Notes under the pieces: generated by a model
Databases searched by the model: none
The model's input: the letters and a program-made list of their open reading frames with translations, nothing else
What the model was told of the DNA's origin: nothing
Part shown: positions 24,400 to 34,946 of the stretch, piece after piece
Position numbering within the stretch: position 1 is the first letter of the stretch
Layout of the letters: the number at the start of each line of letters is the position of its first letter
From: Trichoplax sp. H2
Taxonomy: Eukaryota; Placozoa; Uniplacotomia; Trichoplacea
DNA length: 64,000 nt
Assembly: GCA_003344405.1 (NCBI GenBank)
Contig: NOWV01000093.1
Coordinates: 62,001 to 126,000, forward strand
Direction: 5' to 3'
Translations under genes and position numbers: made by a program

Positions 24400-24918
24400 G
24401 TAAGTTACATTCAATCAAAATTAATTAATTATCAAGAGCTATCGAAGCTTAATTATTAACAAAAAATTTGACATATTAATTGTTACCATTATTAAAAGTT
24501 TCAATATTGTTCCATTTCTTGTTGATATTTACTAGTATGCAACAGTTGACAGTATCTTGAAGAAGGATTCGCGATAATTAGTCTATCGATAGTGTAGTAT
24601 AATAATAATTCATAAATAATTAATTATCTGCACATGTGTTTTACTAAGTTCACGATGATAGCTTTATTTATGCAATATTTATATCCGACGGTTCCTTTGA
24701 TAATTGTTTTCTTTCGGCTATTTTTATCATTTTCGATTGAATCGATTAGATGAAAAGTGTGGGCACCAATGTTCATACTTTCACAATCTATTTAAGCGAT
24801 GGAATAAAAAATGCAAAGTCATCGTTCTAATCAATTTATATATTAGTGACAGTGTACAAGCGTAGCCAAATTCTAACTTTCATCTTACCGATATTGACTA
24901 CCATCTACGCGTACAACT

Positions 24919-27340
24919 ATGGAATCAACTGAGAATTTGAGTCTATCTATGGCGACACCTAATAGCTCTTGGAATTCATCAAGGAGCGCTAGTGCTGTAT
25001 TAAATCTACCGACGTTCATTTATCTACCGGAATATGTACTCTTCACTATTTTATCGTTAATGGCCATCATTGGTGATACATTAACTTTACTAGCGATTAG
25101 AATGAAGAAAGTGCGTGTTCAAAATGATATTTTAATTCAAGCATTAGCCACCTATGATATATGCAACTGTTTATTCGTTTCTCCAGTTGCGATTATTCCA
25201 TTTGCAATCTCATATCAAAGTATTGACGGCTATAAATTACTTTGCAAGATAGTCGGTATGGCTCGCGTTTTTTTCAATGTTGGTTCACTTACCGTTGTAG
25301 TATTAATGGCTATGGAGCGGCGATTAGCTATTACTAGTCCATTCTTGCATCGTATTCGTATTAATAAAAGAGTTGTTCGAAAAGCTATTATCATTGCAAG
25401 TCTCGTTATTATTACTGGTGTCATAGTTCCAAGTTTTCTAGGAGCAGTCCATTATGGACCAATTGATAGACATGGAATGATTTGCTACATTCAATTTGGC
25501 CAATTTAATATTTTAGCTAATGGTACAAATACTCAGTCTAGACTAGGATCATTTATTGCTAATGCTATTGTCACTATTGTTGTTGCCATTTTAGTTATAA
25601 CGTTGGTCTGTATGAATGGGCAAGTAGTAAGTTTACTCAGTCAGCGTTGCAAAATTATGCAAGATAAAGGAAACGAATTATACTTGAATAAAGTTATTAA
25701 TTATTGTCCACTTTGTAAGTTGATGATTTTCATCTCAGTCTTAGCATTATTGGCTTATGCTCCCTACGTGGTAAGATTAATAAGTTGATCAGAATAATTT
25801 GCTAAACTAAAATCATTTTGTATAAGCCCTTCAATTAAATAACTTTACAGTTAAATACTATAGTTAGAGATGAGGACATAGGCTATTTGCACTAGTACAG
25901 TAGTATCCTGGCTACCATTAATTAAAATTAACCTATACAATTTCGACAAAATTATCTGCAACTAAAATAATTTTAGTAACTAAACACAAAAATTTTCCTA
26001 TCTATTTCGCAAAACCTATGGTAACTTCCTTTACCTATACAATTATATTGATTGGATATAAGAATACACATGTATCTAGTACCGTGGTATAGAGCTAGTC
26101 CTTGTGTAGCTGGATACAATGACTAATCAATTAATTTAGGAATGCTCTCATTCGTACCATTTCAATAGTGCTTGTTCTACTTATTTCTTCGTACTATTAC
26201 ACTATATCGTATAGTGACGGCACATTACTACTTGTAATTTATGCGATTGCATATAAATTCACCTATTTAAAGTAGGTAGTTTAGATTTTAAACCACTCCT
26301 GGATGGAGTTATATCTAATGATAATTATGGCGCACATATTAATTGATAAAGTGAGGTTGATGATTAAGTACTACAGTAATGGATAGGTAGTGATTCATTG
26401 TATTCTAAAATAGAAATTAATTATCACCTTGTAATATTTAGATCATGGGTTTTAGTAATGCTTAACGTTCCATTAGAAACAACAGATTTTGCTTCTATGT
26501 TTATTAATTAGATACTATTACCATTTTCTAATCATTTTTATACACCAATTAATTAATTGTTTCGATTCGAACATCTTTTATGATGATCAGATTTATGGGG
26601 TTGTTAGCTCATTTGGTGTTCGCCTTCCGCTACGAGCCGAGATATGGATTTTTAATCTATTTGTATGGCTAAATATGTTCTTAAATCCTATAGCCTATGG
26701 GATGGCCAGGAAGCAATATCGAACTTACTACTTATACTTTCTCAAGAAATCTGTCCGAATTATGACATTTCGCTCCTCAAAAGATATTAAAGGTACAACA
26801 AAAAATAAGCCTATAACTCCCTTTTTACTAACTTACCTCACAATTAACTACTGCAAATAGTTAAATTATCTGATATTACCGCGTGTCTCAAGGCTTCTAA
26901 TTTTAATCATCATTACTCCGATAGATCATATCTTACTGAAATTAATTTACTTGTAATCATTTTTGAATAGTGATTGTAATACCGTCATGAAATGAAATAA
27001 CATCATTTTACTATAATCTACCATCACATCGAAATTTTTCTGAAAAAATTTATTATTAACGTACAGTACCCAGGGTTATACTCATTTTTAATGTGTAATA
27101 TAGTGCAACGATCCAACATTAAATGAATTTTGTTCTCTATCATTTATTTTAAATCATTATTTTGTTATAATTAAATTTTTAGTTGTGGATAATGAACGTT
27201 ACTGTGTGGAAGCTGCACACGATCTTAAATCAAGCACTTTTACTAAGACGACCATTTCTAGACTTTCATCAAAATCATGTTCCATTGTTGCTAATCGAAC
27301 TAAGCAACAGAGAGTACCTGAAGAAATAACATCGTTTTAA
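24919..27340 (+). CDS. Rhodopsin-family (class A) GPCR with unusual core residues
   Basis: A seven-helix plasma-membrane receptor. Three exons: 24919-25770, 26591-26792, 27183-27340; 403 residues. The N terminus has three N-glycosylation sites (Asn6, Asn15, Asn19). TM1 has GDTLTLLA with Asp53 where class A has Asn1.50. TM2 keeps Asp80 (2.50). Cys109 starts TM3 and pairs with the ECL2 cysteine in MICYIQ. The DRY site reads ERR (133-135). TM6 has AYAP (279-282) in place of CWxP, and TM7 keeps NPIAY (316-320). The C-terminal tail is Ser/Thr/Lys-rich. The ligand cannot be predicted; placozoan and cnidarian genomes hold many orphan receptors of this sort. Intron 1 falls between TM6 and TM7, and intron 2 in the tail. 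An AATAAA lies at 27550. Confidence 0.92.
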
Positions 27341-28600
27341 TTAGGATTCCTTGCTGGCTTAATTTGACTTAATGACTGCTAGAAAAGTTTATGCCTGTCT
27401 TCTCTAGTAGTAGAATTCTATATCAAATTATGGTAGGAAGTTTTCAAGAAAGCTCATTCTAACCTTTGCAATACTCCCACGTCAGTACTGTTATGATTTA
27501 GCTTAAACATAGGAACTGATAAACATCATAAACCATAATTATGTTAAATAATAAACATTCGTCCAGTGTCGTAGATAAGAAGTGTTTTTTCTGTTATTAC
27601 TAAATACTGGTATATGGTAGTAAAATAATTTTATTAACATTCAGGTATCATTTAATCATTTATAGCTTAAGATAGGCAAAACTGTTCCTGAATATTGCTG
27701 ATAATAGAACAAGATTATCAGTTTCGTGTATTTATACAGAATCACCATTAAAGCAAACCTTGTCTTTTCTGTCGTTGCTGCAGTATTAGGAATAAAAGTA
27801 AATTTCTCAGTTTCTCATTCCGTATAATTATTTACGTATATCTTACATGCGAGCTGCTGTTCGTGATTAAACTAATCATAAAAGCATTCAGCTTCGTTAA
27901 TTCATGTACCATTGTCATAGAGTAAGTATAATTTTTTCTGTCATCCCTACTGTCTAATCATTTACATTTTGAAATGTAATACGGAACCGCTCTGAAAATA
28001 TCGTAAAGCAACCCAAAAATATCATCAATATGCAAGCCTTACATAATAATGCAGTTGGCAATTATGCATATGTGTAAAAGTCAATATCATATTCTTATTG
28101 TAACTGATGGATTATCCTTTTGTATATTGCATAATATTTTCCTTACTCATTGAAATACAGCAACGTGATCTTGTAGTATCTCTAAATTAATGCTAATATT
28201 AGACTTGATACTTTCTTACTAAATTGCTTTACGGAGATAGTGTGCAGTGAATCAGTGAGATATTGATATTAAGGGTTAAGTTAAAAATGTATTTGATAAT
28301 TTCCATGTATTTTATCGTGTGAAATTACTATTTCCGAATCCAAGCGCCACCAGCTGTACTAAATCTGTAATCATGCAGTTAGAACTTTGATAAAAGCATC
28401 CTTACTATTGCCAACGTTCTTATTTGTGAGATCATTTCTCACATAGCTTTTTGACCGAAAGTTATAGCCAAGACAATATTGTAGCTGGAGATTCCGAGCT
28501 GACTTCCGTACGAAAGAATTACAATTGCAATTGGCTTTATAATTAGTTATACTCGTATATCATTTTATTTCGTTTCCGATCGTAATTATTCAACTGAAAC

Positions 28601-28740
28601 AATTTTACTTTATTATATTAAATGTTTTAAAGAATGATTATAGTTATTCTAAGGGTATCGTTCACGGTCTAATTTTACTTTATTATATTAAACGTTTTAA
28701 AGAATAATTATAATTATTCTACGGGTATCGTTCGTGGTCT
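28601..28740 (+). repeat. 70-base tandem duplication
   Basis: Two copies starting aattttactttattatatta at 28601 and 28671, differing at only a few positions, with a short third start (aatttt) at 28741. Both end ggtatcgttc, then c/g acggtct or gtggtct. Confidence 0.9.
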
Positions 28741-28771
28741 AATTTTGGACAGATCATCCAAGGTATTAGAT

Positions 28772-28807
28772 TTGCAACCGCTCGTTGTTTAGCATTAGCG
28801 GTTGCAA
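28772..28807. repeat. Hairpin with perfect 11-base stem
   Basis: TTGCAACCGCT at 28772-28782 and its exact reverse complement AGCGGTTGCAA at 28797-28807, with a 14-base loop. It is GC-richer than its surroundings and lies just after the 70-base duplication. Confidence 0.8.
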
Positions 28808-30101
28808 TTTTTATACAATTAAAATATTAAGAAGTAAACATATAAAGAATATAGCCCTTAGGATGAGTCTTAAGCTTTGTGAATTTAGTGGATCTGACTT
28901 ATTAAAAATCAAGAAATCGAGATATGGTACATGATAAGGTATTATATATTAATGCACTGGTATACTAACGCATACTTATTTTTAGAATATGAGGCTTAAA
29001 TATTGAGAGTCCGTATTGCAACGTTCTTGCATAATGATAGCTGTTAAGAGCCCATAACATATATCGCTTTCCCTCTCTATACTTCGATATAGTATAATGT
29101 GTACTTACAAATTTACTACACGATTCACTTATTATCTTCTACATACTGCCGACAAGAAGATTGAGATGTTATCTTTGTAAATGTCACGAGTTAAGCTCTA
29201 ATGCTAATAGATCCATTTATATAGCGTACACTGTACACTTGTTTCGCTATTTCATCTTCAATAGTTTATACAGCTTTAATGATCCCTAGTACATCCAGTC
29301 TGCACAAACAGGCTTATGCCACTGATTGTACTGGCACTTCGAAAGTGCTAAGATTAGTGCAGTACCTATGATACAATAGCTATGTTAGCACCATAAGGAA
29401 GAACCTTTAATGGTTAGGACTTCCAAGTATTACGGTATAATACACCATCGAGGATATAAAAGGTGAGAGTTTTTTAAGGGAGGGATGGATGACATGATAC
29501 TGAGAGCCAATAACATCGAGACTGCTACTGATCAATTTATCTGATCCTATCTAGGTTATTCGCATATGAAGATTGAGAGGAATATAACGGCCAGAAAGCA
29601 CATACTAATGCATATAATGCTATATACAGTATTGTAATTAAAAGGATACATAACAATAATTTTATAACTCAGATAAATGCTTTAATGATGGTTATCATTG
29701 CTTGTCCACGCAAGTCTGCAGCGTTTCGCATTAGTGTTTGCAAGCGGTCATTGAAAATTCATACGATTGAGGACCAGTTCCTCCGTTACTTATAACCACA
29801 TACTGTATATTTTATTACAATTCTGTATGTGTTAGATAACAAATGAAATTCTTAGACTTTTATTCGCATAAAATTATTCCAAAAATATATAGTAGTTTAA
29901 TTTAAAGCAACCTTATCAATGTTGTAGTACTTTTATAATCATAATAACAAGTGACTAATGCAGATTCTTTGATAAGCCATACTTCTTAATCGACGAGCAG
30001 TCGATCAAGTAAGTAGGAGATGTATTTAACATATATAGTGCAGCAGATAATAAATTCGTTCGTGTTCTTTTAAATTAAATTAAAAAATTTTAAAATCATG
30101 T

Positions 30102-31956
30102 CTACTTTCGTAATCGAACTTTGACCAGTAACTCAACAGGACAACCGAATGCCTCTTCTAAATCAGCCTTGGCCTCTTCAGAGATCGTCCTAATTACTTT
30201 ACCACGAGGTCCAATGACAATGGACTACAATATGGCATTTGATATGCACTTATAAGTATAAATCTAGCTTATACGTATATCATAAATAGACATTTAATGC
30301 CTTACCATTTGACCATTTCTTCTGCAATCAATTGATTGATGAATCCTTAAAGTGCCGTTATCTGATAAGTGCCAAAATAGATTGCTCTAATGATCAAGAA
30401 TAAATCAAATAAGGTTAAGAATTACATAAGGATTTAATAATTATGATTAGCGGCTACACTTATAGATACTATATACCTGCTTTAAAATATATGGTAAATC
30501 ATGCGGCAAGTGACCTAACAGTTTTTCTCGAATTATTTCTTCGACAAATCGCGAAGGTGAAAGTGAGGTCAGCTGTTTCATATTATATTGCCAATTACCA
30601 GGTTTTGCTTGCGAAACAAGGTATTCCTGTTGAAAAGGTTATAAACTGGGATTAAATTCCATATTTAATTCCAGATAATTACTGAAGTTTAGTTGATAGA
30701 AGCAATAACTAGTGATGAGTACCTGCAGCATATCAACGCCGTCGCCAGTCCGAGCCGATATCATAAATACTTCTTTAAAGTTTTTCCATCCACCATTTTT
30801 ACGGACGGATTGCTTTTTTAGAGAGTTATCAGCATTTTTAATTGACTCATCAACAATAATATAACTTTTCTTCTTTGGTGCAAGTTTAATCGTAGGCTCT
30901 TTTAATTTAATAGTTGGTTTAGTTTCTTGATAATTATCTGTTAGTTTATCAATTAAATCCAATAAAATCTCTTTACGAATGACGTCAACTTTATTCAGTA
31001 CCAGTACCGATGGAATAGTATCGAATTCATGTAAAATTTCTAAAATCTCTTCAGATAAATGATCTCGTGTGCGTTTATTACCTACATCAACTAGCACTGC
31101 AACTGCAGCACATAAAAAATTCAATCAAGATTTGCCTCACAAAATATCCTATTCACTGATGAAAGTTATACTGTATATTCTATTTATTCCTACGCAAATC
31201 AGCATCGGTTGCACAATCTCGAGGTCCAGTTGCTAGTGCTTTTGACATATAATATCTGTCGTATTAGATAAATAACAATATAAATTCTTAAACGATAGCA
31301 AATTAGCTTATTAGACGATGCCAAGGTAAAGATATTTAAACGCTTACTTTCTTCTAATGTCCCTAGATAATGTACCTGGACTGTCTACCAAAACCTATCA
31401 TAGTTTAAGTATAATTGGAGTATTTTAGACATATAACATTAGCTATTGATTATGACATTCTACAGCATTATTTAGTAACTAATCAATTTCGTGCATAGTT
31501 CACAATTAGAGCACTCTTACTAAGGTTAATAAATCTATCAGTGCAAAGCCAATGAATCCTTAATGCTAAGTTACTGACTATTTGTGTAGATCCGAACGTT
31601 ATGATACCAGAAGAGCGTTCACGAGTAGTTTGTGGCTTGCGACAAACAGGAACAACCTGATCGTAATACAGTATTGTTAGTCAGTTTACCATATAATCAC
31701 TGTTTTAGTCCACGATTGATTGACGTTAATGAATAGGTTCATTGAATGTACGGATTATTGGCATAGTGAAGGATGAAAACAAAAATTGATTAATTATCCA
31801 TGATGAGAAGTAGTCAATAATAACATGGTACCTTTCTTCCTACGAGTACATTAGTTAGTGTCGATTTGCCAGCATTAGGTTCTCCTAGTAATGCAACTTT
31901 TAAAATCTTGGGCGAATGTGGCTGTCGTGGTTTTGGCGCAACAGTAATTTTAGGAT
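30102..31956 (-). CDS. ERAL1: ERAL1, Era-like mitochondrial GTPase (5' end not found)
   Basis: Binds the small mitoribosomal subunit rRNA and helps its assembly. Eight exons in transcript order: 31832-31956, 31579-31656, 31348-31394, 31194-31255, 30723-31102, 30477-30626, 30306-30386, 30102-30224; phases agree, 348 codons including stop. G1 is [10 protein letters not shown]3 is DSPG, G4 NKVD, G5 SAR. A lysine-rich insert splits the end of the G domain ([16 protein letters not shown]). The KH domain carries IGPRGKVI (GxxG) at the end. [16 protein letters not shown] matches the family closely. The first exon shown starts in phase 1 at an acceptor (tctag|ATCC), so the start and transit peptide lie upstream. 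Candidates are MRYL- at about 32069 (very short) or an open segment 32184-32282 with a phase-1 donor; neither is convincing. Confidence 0.92.
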
Positions 31957-32552
31957 CTAGAAATTGGATGAAGTTATTTAGTAGAAGTTATCGTAGTAGA
32001 AAACCTTGGTATTATCCTGCAACAGTCAGTAAGGAAAATAGGAATATCTTGTACCAAGATAGCGCATATTGAGAACACGTTTTATTACAGTCGCATTTTA
32101 ACACAATTAAATCGCATAGTCTAAGCTCATCTAGCTCCATACCAATACAGTTGCAGTATATGATTAATTTATTTCAGGTTCACCTATGATTGGCACTATC
32201 TGATTATCGTCCAAATCCTTAATTTTACAATTATTCAAATTGACATATTGCACGCTTGTTGTTATTGTAGAGCGGATTCCTCCTATAGAGGGACATATTA
32301 ATAAGGCAATCGTTACATGAAGCGATTAAATCATTGAATCAAGGGAAAAAATGAAATTGCTGCCTCAATCTTGATAGTTGTCATTATTAATTATTATTAT
32401 TTCGTATGCGTGTAGCTCCCAATCATGCTTAGATACAATTGCAACATGGACTATCAATACTACATGATTTCAATATTTCTTAATGTGCTAACCCTGAAAT
32501 TGATTGACAGCAGTAAAAATACAGCTCGCCTGGTGATGTCTTGGATGGAGGC

Positions 32553-33161
32553 ATCTCCGGCTAAAATAGAGTAGAACATCCATACTAGGATGGAATGATG
32601 TTATTCCAAGAACTACTACTGTTATCCTATGACGAAAAGGGCAAGAAACGAGGTGGTCGAGCTGAGCAAAAGATTGCATAAGCAGCAGCCCCTGAGCCAC
32701 ACCATCGCTTTCAGCAAATCCTACAGTACAGTACTGTACACTGTACACTATTGTACTGTACAGTACGTACAACCAGCGTGGTCCTTTTCGTTTGAGAGAA
32801 ATCAACACTACTGTAATGTTTTGCGACTTTTTGAGACCGAAATTCATCAAAATTGTGATGTGTGGAAAGAAGAAGCTCTCATAAACATGCCTGTATAATT
32901 TATTTTTGTGAAATAAATGATTTTAATTTGTTTTTTTCACGATTTATGGTGTACCGTTATTCTTGTAAAAATCGCCATTGTACTGTACAGTGTACAGTAT
33001 TACTGTCTAATTTTATAGTCTGTTTTCCGTCCGTCGAGATCTGTTTCCAGACTCGGGTAAATTGCCCGGGTACCCGGCCAATTTTTATATTGATGGTATG
33101 AAACGGGTACCCGGGTCACAAATTTCCCACGGGTTGCAATCCCTAGTTGGTGTTGGTCGTA
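32553..33161. repeat. First copy of a segment duplicated across the N gap
   Basis: 32553-32772 matches 33182 onward (offset 629) and 32996-33161 matches 33401-33566 (offset 405), nearly base for base. The first copy carries about 224 extra bases (about 32772-32995) flanked by GTAC runs. Confidence 0.92.
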
Positions 33162-33181
33162 NNNNNNNNNNNNNNNNNNNN
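33162..33181. other. Run of 20 N (assembly gap)
   Basis: Twenty undetermined bases. The DNA right of the gap repeats the DNA left of it, so the true distance and copy number here are unknown. Confidence 0.99.
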
Positions 33182-33566
33182 ATCTCCGGCTAAAATAGAG
33201 TAGAACATCCATACTAGGATGGAATGATGTTATTCCAAGAACTACTACTGTTATCCTATGACGAAAAGGGCAAGAAACGAGGTGGTCGAGCTGAGCAAAA
33301 GATTGCACAAGCAGCAGCCCCTGAGCCACACCATCGCTTTCAGCAAATCCTACAGTACAATACTGTACACTGTACACTATTGTACTGTACTGTACTGTAC
33401 AGTATTACTGTCTAATTTTATAGTCTGTTTTCCGTCCGTCTAGATCTGTTTCCAGACTCGGGTAAATTGCCCGGGTACCCGGCCAATTTTTATATTGATG
33501 GTATGAAACGGGTACCCGGGTCACAAATTTCCCACGGGTTGCAATCCCTAGTTGGTGTTGGTCGTA
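33182..33566. repeat. Second copy of the duplicated segment, without the 224-base insert
   Basis: Begins atctccggct as at 32553 and runs to ggtgttggtcgta as at 33161. It differs by a few substitutions and lacks the inserted block, so its two halves are joined at a GTAC-type tract. Confidence 0.92.
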
Positions 33567-33733
33567 CAGTATACTCTTGTGTAGTGATCCAGTAGACTGT
33601 ATGGCCATCATCCATCGCTCTCGGGACTCGTTGCGACCAGGCTATGCGAAAGTGAGAGCGATGAGATTCGCCAGAGGCGGTTGTTTACTGTATCATTTTT
33701 CTGATCGCTACAGTAGTGAAACCGTATACTACC

Positions 33734-34045
33734 CTGTAGAAAACCAAGCCAACAGCTGATTTGGAGGCAATGGCAATCACGAGCTTGTTCACAGCAGGGA
33801 CTACTGGAAAGAAGAGAAACACGACACGATCGTTGGCTGTACTGGCGATGTGAAGGCCGATTTTTTGGCTGGTCATTTCAACTGTATGTACTGTAGAAAA
33901 TCAAGCCAACAGCTGATATGCAGGCAAAGGCAATCACTCGCTTGTTGATAGCAGGGACTACTGGAAAGAAGAGAAACACGACACGATCGTTGGCTGTACT
34001 AGCGATGTGAAAGCCGACTTATTTGCTGGTTATTTCAACTGTGCT
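33734..34045. repeat. 157-base tandem duplication
   Basis: Two copies, starting at ctgtagaaaacc (33734) and ctgtagaaaatc (33891). Both carry caagccaacagctgat, then agcagggactactggaaaga and acacgacacgatcgttggct. Frames are broken in both copies. The block is much GC-richer than the nearby genes, which suggests repeat or mobile-element debris. Confidence 0.9.
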
Positions 34046-34266
34046 GCCAATGAGCTGCCAGGTTGGTTTTGTACAGCATGGTGTACGGTTACAGTCTTAG
34101 CGTAGTGTAAAATGACTGCAAAAAAGTCGGCCTGCACATTTTTGCCCGCTTTCGCCCGTGTCCACTGTCTAGTCCGTCCCTCTCTTCTTTCGAAACAATT
34201 AGTCACAAGACTGGCAACTAGTCACAACGCCTGGCAATCTCGGTCCCGGTCCCATCTAGCCCCACC

Positions 34267-34690
34267 CATTCATTCCCATCATTCCTGATACGGATACACA
34301 ATGCATAGCACTGTACTGTACTGTACAGTACAGTATTCATTCCCATCATTCTTGATACGGATACACAATGCATAGCACTGTACTGTACAGTGTATAGTGC
34401 TGTACAGTACAGTACAGTACAGTATAGTTGCTACGGCACAATACTGTACGGTGAAGTCCAGTCTGGTCCAGTCCGATCCGGTCCAGCCCAGTACAGTATA
34501 TTGTTACACTGAGTACTGTATAGTTGCTACGTCACAATACGGTGAAGTCCAGTCTGATCCGGTCCAGCCCAGTATATTGTCACACTGAGTACTGTATGGT
34601 TGCTACGGCACAATACGGTGAAGTCCAATCTGATCCGGTCCAGTCTGATCCGGGCCAGCCCAGTATATTGTTACACTGAGTAACTGTTGA
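34267..34690. repeat. Two neighbouring tandem arrays (67-base and 78-95-base units)
   Basis: A 67-base unit (attcattcccatcattc, then gatacggatacacaatgcat and GTAC runs) occurs twice, 34267-34400. It is followed by three copies (about 34424, 34519, 34597) of a unit that starts tatagttgctacgg, continues cacaatac...ggtgaagtccagtctg and ends acactgagtactg. Inside, a 10-base block (tccggtccag / tccagtctgatccgg) is itself repeated. Confidence 0.9.
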
Positions 34691-34946
34691 CTTCAGGCGA
34701 TCGACAGTTCTGCTGCTTATCGTCGTGTGTTCAACCATCCGGACTTAACTACCGTACTCTACTGTACTCACTCAGTCTGCAGTAGCGTACTGTACTGTAC
34801 TGTCAAGTGTGAACAAACTGAAACTACGCTGTACTGTCACCTGTCAAAATTGTTGTTCACTGCCGGTATCATCCACATCGAAGATAATCGTCAAACTAGC
34901 CGTTCTCACGCGAATTCTCTCTTTGCCAGCTATTCTTGCCACGATC

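Larger units (their letters stand above)
21079..24918. other. Gene-poor AT-rich DNA before the GPCR
   Basis: About 3.8 kb with no supported gene. It contains a small tandem repeat at 23870-23912 and one candidate exon at 24289-24399. The last few hundred bases should include the GPCR promoter. Confidence 0.55.
27341..30101. other. Intergenic DNA between convergent GPCR and ERAL1
   Basis: About 2.8 kb, very AT-rich, with no gene supported. It holds a 70-base tandem duplication (28601-28740) followed by a hairpin (28772-28807), and a small palindrome ggcacttcgaaagtgc near 29333. Confidence 0.55.
31957..34946. other. Repeat-rich DNA between divergent ERAL1 and the TMEM248-like gene
   Basis: About 3 kb dominated by the duplicated segment, the N gap and the tandem arrays listed here. 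The open frames in it fall inside repeats and match nothing I know. Both promoters and the missing ERAL1 5' exon should be in this interval. Confidence 0.6.

Noticed and set aside
30443-30655. 70-residue plus-strand ORF
   Set aside because: Antisense shadow of the ERAL1 exon 30477-30626, which matches the family on the other strand.
32488-33611. Several ORFs of 60-125 residues on both strands
   Set aside because: They lie in the duplicated segment and across the N run, are near copies of each other and match no family.
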